NCBI GenBank assembly: GCA_047610385.1
Contig: JBLGAC010000013.1
Span: 22,698-86,697, forward strand
Source: JBOCEF01 sp047610385
GTDB lineage: Bacteria > Pseudomonadota > Alphaproteobacteria > Rhodobacterales > Rhodobacteraceae
Length of the DNA stretch: 64,000 bases
Direction of reading: 5' to 3'
The notes beneath the pieces are model-generated. The model ran no database searches. It was not told the DNA's origin and saw only the letters and a program-made list of their open reading frames with translations. Below are positions 57,194-64,000 of this stretch, piece after piece; position 1 is the stretch's first letter; each line of letters opens with the position of its first letter. Made by a program: the position numbers and the translations under genes.

Positions 57194-58492
57194 TTAGGCG
57201 GCGCCGTGCAGCAGCCGCAAAGCCGCAAGCGCCATCACTTTGGCAGACGCGACAAGATCGTCGACATCGACATATTCATCCGGCTGGTGCGCAAGATCGA
57301 GGATCCCCGGCCCATAGGCGATTGTGTCGCGCACGCCGCCGATCTGGTCGAAATGCTTCTGATCATAGGTGCCGGGGGAACAGACGATGTCAGGCTTGCG
57401 CCCACGCACATGTTCAATTGCGGCGGATGTGGCGCGCACCACCGGGCCGTTTTCGTCCGTGAGCGTGGGCAGCACATGAAAGATGTCCTTCAGCGCCCAC
57501 TTGAAGCCGCGCGCGTTGGCCACCCGCCCGATCAGATCGCGCATTTCGGCCTGCACATCGGCCAGCGATTCTTCGGCAATGAAGCGGCGGTCGAAAATCA
57601 GGCGCGCAGTGTCGGGGACGTTGGGGGCGATGTTGCCCTCGGCGCCCTCAGCCTGGCCGCCATGCAGCGATGCAAGGTTAAGGGTCGCAACCTGCGCGCC
57701 CTCAGGCACCACCGGCGCGGCGGTGCGGCGGGCGGCAAGGGCGGGGATCAGCTCAGTCTCCATCGCGTGAATCACTGCGGCCATGTGGCGGACCGCGCAA
57801 TCGCCAAGGAACGGCATCGACCCGTGGGCGATGCGCCCGAACACCTCCAGCTCAGCCCACCACACGCCGCGATGGCCGATGCAGATGCGGTCGGGGTTGA
57901 ACGGTTCGGGGATGATGACGTGGTCTTGGCGCGCCTCGGAAAAGAACCCGTTCTGCGCCAACCATGCCGCCCCGCCGAAGCCGCCGGTTTCTTCGTCCGC
58001 GACGCCGGACACTTCTAATGCGCCGGGCCAGCCGCCGAATTCGGCCAGCGCCTCAGCCGCGATCATGGATGCCGCCAGCCCACCTTTCATGTCGCAGGTG
58101 CCACGGCCATAGATGCGGCCGTCTTTCAAGACGGCGCCAAAGGGATCTTCGGTCCAGCCTTCGCCCACCGGCACCACGTCGTAATGCGAATTGAAATGCA
58201 CGCAGGGGCCGTCGCCAGTGCCGTCGCGGCGCGCGATAACATTGATGCGCGGGTATTGGTCGCTGTCTGCAAGGGCGCCTTTGGCGCGGATCGTCTCAAC
58301 CACAAAACCGGCGGCTTGCATGTGATCGGCCACCAGCTGCCCGCATTCCACGTAATGCGCCCCCGGCGGGTTCACCGACGGGATGCGCACCAGCGCCTGA
58401 GTCAGCGCGATCAGCGCATCGCGCTTGCCGTCGACGATTGCGATCAGGCGGTCGACTTCATCGGTTCGCAGGGCATTGGGGATGCTGGACAA
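57194..58492 (-). CDS. M20-family metallopeptidase (ArgE/DapE-like)
   Basis: 432 residues. Metal-site text: VHFNSHYDVVPVGEGWTEDPFG (His and Asp), RGTCDMKGGLAASMIA (bridging Asp), VADEETGGFGGA (catalytic Glu pair), and the final His near LAHQPDEYVDVDDL. It hydrolyses an N-acyl amino acid or dipeptide in the cytoplasm, an obvious partner for the peptide importer behind it. A TTG start at 58492 is used: AGGAG lies seven bases upstream, whereas longer readings have no ribosome site. Confidence 0.88.
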   Translation of the reverse strand: MSSIPNALRTDEVDRLIAIVDGKRDALIALTQALVRIPSVNPPGAHYVECGQLVADHMQAAGFVVETIRAKGALADSDQYPRINVIARRDGTGDGPCVHFNSHYDVVPVGEGWTEDPFGAVLKDGRIYGRGTCDMKGGLAASMIAAEALAEFGGWPGALEVSGVADEETGGFGGAAWLAQNGFFSEARQDHVIIPEPFNPDRICIGHRGVWWAELEVFGRIAHGSMPFLGDCAVRHMAAVIHAMETELIPALAARRTAAPVVPEGAQVATLNLASLHGGQAEGAEGNIAPNVPDTARLIFDRRFIAEESLADVQAEMRDLIGRVANARGFKWALKDIFHVLPTLTDENGPVVRATSAAIEHVRGRKPDIVCSPGTYDQKHFDQIGGVRDTIAYGPGILDLAHQPDEYVDVDDLVASAKVMALAALRLLHGAA

Positions 58493-58511
58493 ACGGCGGC
58501 TCCTAGCCTGA

Positions 58512-58528
58512 CGCGCCGATGTGGCGCG
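58512..58528 (-). terminator. Small hairpin between EamA transporter and peptidase genes
   Basis: cgcgcc-gatgt-ggcgcg is a perfect 6-bp stem. It may weaken read-through from the EamA gene into the peptidase operon. Confidence 0.35.
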
Positions 58529-58576
58529 AAGCAAGTGTAAGCATGGCCTGCGCTTTCCATCAAGCGGTGCGCGGCA

Positions 58577-59500
58577 TTACAGATGCGTCGGCGCGGGGGT
58601 TTTGTGCAGCGCGCGTTCGCGCCACGCCAATATCAGCGTTGCCACCCCGATTGCGGACATGCCCGCGATGGCGATCACGTCCGGAATGTTGCCGAACAGC
58701 GCGACATCATAAAAGGCGGTGAACACCAGTGTGGCATAGACCAGCGGCATCAGGGATGACGCGTCGGCCATCTTGAACGCGGTGGTGAACAGCACTGCCG
58801 CCGTGGCCATGCAGGCGCCCAGCCCCACCAGCATCGCCCATTGCGCTGCGCTGGGCTGCACCCAGACAAAGCTGGCCATGGTGATCGCCAGCAGCGCGCC
58901 GAACCCGTTATTGATGATCAGGATGCGGAGCAACGGCTCCGCCCGGCTCAGGCGCTTGATCAGCGTTGCTTCAAGCCCCTGAAAAAACGCGGCGCCGAGC
59001 GCGATGATCGCGGCGGGCTGGAACGCGTCGGTCCCGGGCCGGATGATGAACAGCGCGCCAATCAGCGACACCGCCGCGGCAGACCAGCGCCATGGGCCGA
59101 CTTTTTCGCCCAGCAGTGGGATCGCCAACATCAGCGTGACAAACGGGGCCAGAAGGCCGATCGCCGTCGCCTCGGTCAACGGCATCTGCGACACGGCCGC
59201 GAACAGGCACACAAAGCCCATGATCCCGACCGAGGAGCGCAGCAGATGCGCGCGCCACGGTGTGCCGCGAAAGCTGGGCCGCACATGCAGGCTGACCGCC
59301 GCGATGAACATGAACGAGAACCCGTACCGCCCGGCGGTGATCTGCAGCGGATGCATCGGTGCCCCCCAGATCCCTTGGCCAAGCGTTTTGCCAAGCAGCG
59401 ACACCACCGACATCAGCGCGCAGCAGCCCAGCATCAACAGGGCCGCCTTCATGAAGCGCACAGGCACAATGGCCAAGGTGGGAGGGGCGATCACGGTCAT
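58577..59500 (-). CDS. EamA/DMT-superfamily transporter
   Basis: 307 residues with about ten membrane segments in two EamA repeats; the first opens ALLMLGCCALMSVVSLLGKTLGQGIWGAPMHPLQITAGRYG, the second AIIALGAAFFQGLEATLIKRLS. It probably exports a small metabolite or amino acid. It is 84 bases upstream of the peptidase on the same strand, so it might be the first gene of that long operon. It is divergent from the UbiA fusion across a 200-base region. Confidence 0.88.
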   Translation of the reverse strand: MTVIAPPTLAIVPVRFMKAALLMLGCCALMSVVSLLGKTLGQGIWGAPMHPLQITAGRYGFSFMFIAAVSLHVRPSFRGTPWRAHLLRSSVGIMGFVCLFAAVSQMPLTEATAIGLLAPFVTLMLAIPLLGEKVGPWRWSAAAVSLIGALFIIRPGTDAFQPAAIIALGAAFFQGLEATLIKRLSRAEPLLRILIINNGFGALLAITMASFVWVQPSAAQWAMLVGLGACMATAAVLFTTAFKMADASSLMPLVYATLVFTAFYDVALFGNIPDVIAIAGMSAIGVATLILAWRERALHKTPAPTHL

Positions 59501-59702
59501 CGAGGGCTCCGCGCGGTGGGGTTTCGTCAGTGTTCCTTATAATAGCGCATGCTTTGCTGCACTGCGCCAGAGCGCAATCTGCGGGCGTGACGTCGCATCT
59601 ATCAGAGGGCGTGCCTGAGCGTGGTGGACTTGTCATACGTTTTCAGCGCAGGTTTCCCAATGGTTTCGGAGAGTATGAATTGATCCGGAAAGTAGGTACC
59701 CC

Positions 59703-61130
59703 ATGCTTGTTGTGGATCTTGATTACAGTCTGATCCGCACGGATCTTTTGCACGAAGCGCTGTTCGAAGGGCTGGCGCACGCGCCGCGGCAGACGTTGCA
59801 GGCGCTGCTGCGCTTGCGCGAGGGGCCTGCGACCTTCAAGGCGGCGATGACCGAACTGGTGCGCGTCCCGCCCGAGGATCTGCCGTATAACGAAGACGTG
59901 CTCGCCCTGATCCGCGCCCGCCGCACGGCGGGAGAGCAGGTTGCCCTGGTCTCAGGCACCGACCAGCGGATGGTGCGGGTGATCGCGGCGTATCTGGGCC
60001 TGTTCGACGAAGCCTTCGGCAGCACGCCAGAGCGCAACCTGACCGGCGAGAACAAGGCCGGGTTCCTGGCGGAGCGCTACGGTGCCGGCACATTCGACTA
60101 TGTCGGCGACAACCGCGCGGATGTGGCGGTCTGGAAAGTATCACGGCGCGCGATCACCGTCGGCGCGGACGCATCGATGCGCGCAGCCGCACAAGCGGCT
60201 ACCAAGGGCACGCCTGCGATGCATCTGTCGCCCAGGCCGGGATGGTCGGATTGGTGGGGCGCGGTGCTCAGCGCAATCCGCCCGCAGCAATGGTTAAAGA
60301 ACATCCTGGTGTTCCTGCCGCTTCTCGCGTCGCAGCAGACACTTTTGCATGTCTGGGTGGACGGGTTCATCGCGTTCGTGGCGTTCTGCCTGATCGCGTC
60401 CTCGGTCTATCTGCTGAACGATCTGCTGGACCTGACCGCCGACCGCGCCCATCCGCGCAAACGCCTCCGTTCGATGGCGAGCGGCAGGCTCCGGGTCTTG
60501 CACGGCGCGCTGCTGGCGCCTGCGCTGGTGGTGGCGGGGACGGCGTTGTCCGTGGCCTTCCTGCCGCTGTCGTTCTTGGCGGTGCTGGGGCTGTATTATG
60601 TGGCGACGCTGGCCTATTCCTTCGTGCTCAAGCGCAAGCTGGTGATCGATATCTGCACGCTCGCCGGGCTTTACGCGCTGCGGGTGCTGGCGGGGGGCGA
60701 GGCGACGCTGACCTACATCTCTCCGTGGACGCTTGCGTTCGCGGCGTTCCTGTTTCTGTCGCTGGCGGCGATCAAGCGGCAGGCTGAACTGGTGGACGGG
60801 CTGCGCCGCGGCAAGGACCGTGCGTCCGGGCGGGCGTATGAAGTGGACGATCTGCCGATCGTGGCGATGATGGCGATTGCGTCGGGCTATGTGTCGGTGC
60901 TGGTTCTGGCGCTGTATTCGTCCAGCCCTGAGGTGCAGGGGCTCTACACCTCTCCCACCATGTTATGGGCCGCCTGTCCGGTGCTGCTGTATTGGATCAG
61001 CCGCATGGTGATGCTGGCCCATCGCGGTCGGATGACCGACGACCCGCTGGTTTTTGCCATGCGCGATCCGATCAGCCTGTTCAGCGCCAGCGCTATTTTG
61101 GCCATCGGGTCGGCGGGCAACTGGTTCTGA
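59703..61130 (+). CDS. HAD phosphatase-UbiA prenyltransferase fusion protein
   Basis: 475 residues. Residues 1-190 are a HAD domain: motif I VVDLDYSLIRTD (Ser where Thr is usual), motif II LVSGTDQRM, motif III Lys in GENKAGF, motif IV DYVGDNRADVAVW. From about 200 the protein is a UbiA transferase with eight or so membrane segments and the Asp-rich motif NDLLDLTADRAHP; a second conserved region follows KLVIDICTLAGLYALR. It resembles decaprenyl-phosphate phosphoribosyltransferase-like enzymes more than UbiA proper. Coupling a phosphatase to the transferase would let one protein process the product. Substrate unknown. Confidence 0.85.
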   Translation: MLVVDLDYSLIRTDLLHEALFEGLAHAPRQTLQALLRLREGPATFKAAMTELVRVPPEDLPYNEDVLALIRARRTAGEQVALVSGTDQRMVRVIAAYLGLFDEAFGSTPERNLTGENKAGFLAERYGAGTFDYVGDNRADVAVWKVSRRAITVGADASMRAAAQAATKGTPAMHLSPRPGWSDWWGAVLSAIRPQQWLKNILVFLPLLASQQTLLHVWVDGFIAFVAFCLIASSVYLLNDLLDLTADRAHPRKRLRSMASGRLRVLHGALLAPALVVAGTALSVAFLPLSFLAVLGLYYVATLAYSFVLKRKLVIDICTLAGLYALRVLAGGEATLTYISPWTLAFAAFLFLSLAAIKRQAELVDGLRRGKDRASGRAYEVDDLPIVAMMAIASGYVSVLVLALYSSSPEVQGLYTSPTMLWAACPVLLYWISRMVMLAHRGRMTDDPLVFAMRDPISLFSASAILAIGSAGNWF

Positions 61131-61134
61131 GGTG

Positions 61135-61524
61135 TCAGGCCCGGCTGTCACGGGTGGTGCCGCCGGACGGGGCGACAGGGCGCATGCCTGATTTGTCGTA
61201 GACGCCGAGTTCGTTTCGCGCGCGCTCAATCTGTGCGATCCGGACGCGCGCCGCACGGACCGCATCGATGCAGGCGCCCAGCAGCATACGGTTGCGCGTG
61301 GCGCCGACCTGCAGATCGCGGGCGATGCTGCGTGCCTCTTCTCCGGCGCTTTGGGGCGGGTTGGCGAGGTCGGTCGAGAGGCGTTCCTTTTCAGGTGCAA
61401 GATCGGCGGCCTCGCGCAGCGCGCCGGACCGAAGAAGCCTGCGTTCGCGTTCCAGCAATGCGAGAAGCTTGCGCGCGCTGCGCAGCCAGCGGCCACGGCC
61501 AACGCCGAGCGGATCAATTCCCAT
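61135..61524 (-). CDS. FlgN-like flagellar export chaperone
   Basis: 129 residues, helical and charged (RSARKLLALLERERRLLRSG and RVRIAQIERARNELGVYDKSG), the general shape of FlgN. The assignment rests on this and on its place beside the rod-binding protein and hook genes. FlgN keeps hook-associated proteins soluble before secretion. It overlaps the rod-binding gene by 11 bases. It converges on the UbiA fusion with only five bases between stops. Confidence 0.55.
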   Translation of the reverse strand: MGIDPLGVGRGRWLRSARKLLALLERERRLLRSGALREAADLAPEKERLSTDLANPPQSAGEEARSIARDLQVGATRNRMLLGACIDAVRAARVRIAQIERARNELGVYDKSGMRPVAPSGGTTRDSRA

Positions 61525-61831
61525 GGTTCATTCCTGCCTTGAGCGCTTCGAACAGCCGTTCCGCAAGGCCGATGCCACCGGCCTCGGTCATCAAGCGCGC
61601 CTGCTCGCGTACCAGCATTGAGGCAAACGCATCTTCGCCCGGTCCCCCGCCCATTTCGGTGCGCGCCTTGCCGAAGCCAGCATGGGTCAGCATTTCTGAC
61701 AGGAACTGAGTCTCAAACTCAGCCGCTGCGGCGCGCAGTTCATCGTCAGTGCGTGCCGAAGACAGTGGCGACTTTGGCGGTGGGGCACCTGCGGCGAGCA
61801 GTGGATGAGGTGAAATCAACGGCGTTGTCAT
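61514..61831 (-). CDS. Rod-binding protein (FlgJ N-terminal domain type)
   Basis: 105 residues. LRAAAAEFETQFLSEMLTHAGFGKARTEMGGGPGEDAFASMLVREQARLMTEAGGIGLAERLFEAL is the complete FlgJ rod-binding domain; the muramidase domain is absent, as is usual in alphaproteobacteria. It caps and assembles the flagellar rod in the periplasm. It is followed by the FlgN-like gene with an overlap, and is divergent from FliK. Confidence 0.85.
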   Translation of the reverse strand: MTTPLISPHPLLAAGAPPPKSPLSSARTDDELRAAAAEFETQFLSEMLTHAGFGKARTEMGGGPGEDAFASMLVREQARLMTEAGGIGLAERLFEALKAGMNHGN

Positions 61832-61884
61832 ATGTATGCTCCGTCATCGCGAAGGCGGTGTAGCCGTCACTATGTCCGGTGCCG

Positions 61885-61899
61885 GTAAACAACTGGTAA
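61885..61899. promoter_or_regulatory. CtrA-like site between divergent flagellar genes
   Basis: gtaa-N7-gtaa (61885-61888 and 61896-61899) differs by one base per half from TTAA-N7-TTAA, the box bound by CtrA, which controls flagellar genes in many alphaproteobacteria. It lies between the divergent rod-binding and FliK genes. Confidence 0.35.
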
Positions 61900-61949
61900 C
61901 TATCGTGGTCGATAAATGTCGCTGACTTCAGAAAGAAGGAGCGCGCGAC

Positions 61950-63332
61950 TTGGCTGTTCAACCGATGGCGATGCCTGTCGCCGCTGCAGACCCGCGCCCC
62001 GTCCGGGCGCGCCCGACACAGGGCGGGGGCGATCTGCGCGGCACGGACCTCACGGCCCGCCGGGGTCCTGAAAGGAACATGGCGGAAGAACCTGATTTCG
62101 CAGACATTCATGCCGCGCTGGCACCGGCTGTGGTGGTGCCAGCGCGGGAACCAGTGCCCTTTCGTCTGGATGTGGCTGCGATCTCCTTACCTGCTTCCGA
62201 ACGCGCGGGGGGCGCGCTGACGCGCGACGCAGACGTGGTGCCTGATGTGACGGAGGACATCGATTCGCCGGAGGCTGCGCCGATGACGGTCGCAGTCGGG
62301 GATGCGATCGCCACGGTGCCTGAGGCCGAGGCACCTGCCATTGAGCGATCGCCTGAGATCGCCCGGACCGACATGCCCGATGCTGCGCAGACGCCGCGCG
62401 ACCTGATTGCGGCGCCGGTCTTCGCGCTGGGATCCGCATCCAGTGTGCCCGAGGTGCCGCACGCCGAGGTGGCCGCCGGTCCCGTTCGCACGGTGCCCGC
62501 TGACGCCCGCCAGCCCACGTCCGCGGTCACACCGCCGCCCGCCACGACCGTGGGGAATGAAGCTCCGCCTCAGCAAGCCTCGCCATCGGACCAGCCAAAG
62601 GTTGAGGCTGTGGCCGCTGCTGAAACCACAGCCCGCCGGGCCGAGGCGGCGCTTGATCGCCGAGCAGAGCCATCCGCGCTGCCGAACGCGCCACCCGCGG
62701 GCGTCGAGACCGCGCAGGCGGTGCGGCCCGCCGCGCCACCAGTCGCCATTCCGCAGGGTCCGCCGCAACACGGTATGGCCGAAGTGAGGATGGCTGACGG
62801 TCAGATCAGCATCGCCGCAGAGGCGGATCGCGCGCTTGCGGACGCCGATGCGCTTGGTCTTGGGATCGGGGCTGAAACTCGCGCCACGACATCATTCACT
62901 GTGACGACCCCGGTGGCGGACCGCACCCAGGGCGCCGCTGTCATGGCGCAGGTGGCCCCGACGCTGCGCAAAGGCGCCGACGGCACCACGGAAATCCGGC
63001 TCGACCCCCCGGAGCTGGGGCGGGTGCGTCTGACTTTGCGCACCGATGAGAACGGTTTGGTCGCCACCATCCTGGCAGAGCGCCCGGAGACAATCGATAT
63101 GATGAAGCGCGCTGTGGACCTGCTGCTGCGCGACCTGGCGGCTGGGGGGCAAACCAGGGTCGACCTGTCCTTCGGATCGCTCGGGCCTGAGCATGGCGGT
63201 GGCGGTGAAAAGGGCGATGACGCGCCACAGATATTCATTGGTCTCGACAAGCCGGGCAAGGTCCCGGGCGCCGACCTCGCCGCCCAGCTGCGCCTGTCGC
63301 GCGCGGCGGGCGGTCTCGACATTCGGGTTTAA
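61950..63332 (+). CDS. fliK: Flagellar hook-length control protein FliK
   Basis: 460 residues. The N-terminal 330 residues are Ala/Pro/Glu-rich and low in complexity, as in FliK rulers. The C-terminal Flg_hook domain reads GTTEIRLDPPELGRVRLTLRTDENGLVATILAERPETIDMMKRAVDLLLRDLAAGG. It measures the hook and switches secretion specificity. A TTG at 61950 is used because AAGGAG stands eight bases upstream; ATG 61965 is an alternative. It is followed eleven bases later by flgD. Confidence 0.88.
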   Translation: MAVQPMAMPVAAADPRPVRARPTQGGGDLRGTDLTARRGPERNMAEEPDFADIHAALAPAVVVPAREPVPFRLDVAAISLPASERAGGALTRDADVVPDVTEDIDSPEAAPMTVAVGDAIATVPEAEAPAIERSPEIARTDMPDAAQTPRDLIAAPVFALGSASSVPEVPHAEVAAGPVRTVPADARQPTSAVTPPPATTVGNEAPPQQASPSDQPKVEAVAAAETTARRAEAALDRRAEPSALPNAPPAGVETAQAVRPAAPPVAIPQGPPQHGMAEVRMADGQISIAAEADRALADADALGLGIGAETRATTSFTVTTPVADRTQGAAVMAQVAPTLRKGADGTTEIRLDPPELGRVRLTLRTDENGLVATILAERPETIDMMKRAVDLLLRDLAAGGQTRVDLSFGSLGPEHGGGGEKGDDAPQIFIGLDKPGKVPGADLAAQLRLSRAAGGLDIRV

Positions 63333-63343
63333 AGGGAAACGTC

Positions 63344-64000
63344 ATGGAAGCCGTCACACAAAGCACCGTCACAGCCGCCGTGCAGAAGGCCGCGTCTGCC
63401 GCTGACAAGGCATCGGTTTCAACCGCGTCTGATTTTGAGACGTTCCTTAAGCTGCTCACCACCCAGATGCGCAACCAGGATCCGCTGAAACCGCTGGATT
63501 CGACCCAATTCGTCGCGCAGCTCGCGTCGTTCTCAGCGGTGGAGCAGCAGGTGGCGACCAACAAGAACCTTGAGGCCATTGAGACGATGCTGGCGGGGGG
63601 CAGTGCCGGTCTGGCCGGTTGGCTGGGCGCTGAGGTGCAGGCCGCGATGCCGTTGGCGTGGGATGGCGGCCCTGTTGCGATCGAGATCGATCCTGCCGCG
63701 CCGGCAACGCGCACCGATCTGGTCGTCCGCGATACGGAGGGCGAGACGGTGCACCGGTCACGGGTGGAGGCTGGCCAGACCTCCTATACGTGGGATGGCA
63801 GCGGCGGAGAGGAGGGCGGGGTCTATTCGTTCGAGGTCGAGCACTGGAATAACGACGAAAGGACGAGCGTCGACGCAGGGCGGGTCTTTGCGGCGGTGCG
63901 CGAAGTTCGGTTGGAGAATGGCGCGCCCGCACTGATGTTTGCCGGAGGAGTCAAAATCGCCGAAGCAGCCGTGGCCGCATTGCGTACGCCACAGGACTAG
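63344..64000 (+). CDS. flgD: Flagellar hook-capping protein FlgD
   Basis: 218 residues, complete: the TAG stop is the last three bases of the window. FETFLKLLTTQMRNQDPLKPLDSTQFVAQLASFSAVEQQV is the FlgD signature, followed by the Ig-like and Tudor-like parts (WDGSGGEEGGVYSFEVEH). It caps the growing hook. It is in the same operon as fliK; further flagellar genes probably follow outside the window. Confidence 0.95.
   Translation: MEAVTQSTVTAAVQKAASAADKASVSTASDFETFLKLLTTQMRNQDPLKPLDSTQFVAQLASFSAVEQQVATNKNLEAIETMLAGGSAGLAGWLGAEVQAAMPLAWDGGPVAIEIDPAAPATRTDLVVRDTEGETVHRSRVEAGQTSYTWDGSGGEEGGVYSFEVEHWNNDERTSVDAGRVFAAVREVRLENGAPALMFAGGVKIAEAAVAALRTPQD

Noticed and set aside
1..64000. CRISPR arrays, tRNA or rRNA genes, transposases, integrases and toxin-antitoxin pairs
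   Set aside because: None was found by reading both strands; the repeats present are short hairpins or two-copy tandems.

Overview
The window is chromosomal DNA of a high-GC alphaproteobacterium, most likely of the Rhodobacterales (roseobacter/Paracoccaceae type). The basis is gene content and style: a TRAP transporter, a form II CoxL-like molybdopterin subunit, a MeaB GTPase, a fused-ATPase peptide ABC operon, many 4-base ATGA start/stop overlaps, and short GC-rich hairpins between convergent genes. I found no rRNA, tRNA, CRISPR array, integrase, transposase or phage gene, so most of it reads as an ordinary chromosome backbone.

Layout. 1-10.2 kb: exopolysaccharide region with a TPR lipoprotein, an ExeA-like ATPase, a Wzz-type chain-length protein and a tyrosine autokinase in one plus-strand run, then a convergent glycosyltransferase and priming sugar transferase, then a Wza-type export lipoprotein. 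The first four genes resemble the accessory set of exosortase (XrtA/PEP-CTERM) polysaccharide loci, but no exosortase, flippase or polymerase lies inside the window. 10.6-23.9 kb: housekeeping and metabolic genes, including a PP1-like phosphatase, a solitary CoxL-type subunit, DUF3253, a cyclic-nucleotide phosphodiesterase/5'-nucleotidase, an SseB-like protein, a lipoprotein hydrolase, a uracil-DNA glycosylase, an FAD oxidoreductase, a MOSC protein and folD. 23.4-29.8 kb: the four-gene ligase-associated DNA repair cassette (PdeM, Lhr helicase, MBL exonuclease, ATP-dependent ligase) as two divergent pairs. 29.8-37.2 kb: a possibly broken small ORF with a perfect palindrome, a membrane protein, a TerB-DnaJ protein, a TRAP transporter coupled to a cytochrome P450, and a flavin reductase. 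37.3-46.8 kb: dapA-smpB, an acetyltransferase, two AhpD-like proteins, a DEAD-box helicase, DUF3108, meaB-rlmJ, a TetR regulator with twin operators, and a lipoprotein built on a glycine heptad. 46.9-59.5 kb: a solitary histidine kinase, an MBL hydrolase, an aldehyde dehydrogenase, and a long minus-strand peptidase/peptide-transporter operon carrying two unrecognised small membrane proteins. 59.7-64 kb: a HAD-UbiA fusion, then the edge of a flagellar cluster (FlgN-like, rod-binding protein, FliK, FlgD).

How the genes work together. The clearest functional units are polysaccharide chain-length control and export (243-10173), DNA repair (23857-29759), uptake plus oxidation of an unknown organic acid (TRAP-P450, 32019-36194), peptide import and hydrolysis (51152-58492), and hook assembly (61135-64000). 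The less expected signals are a dispersed ~70-bp repeat at two convergent gene ends, two unrelated 27-bp tandem hairpin duplications, the heptad lipoprotein, the two membrane proteins inside the peptide transporter operon, and the TRAP-P450 start/stop overlap. I did not find an obviously new multi-gene system. Product names rest on recognised motifs and family length, without any database search.
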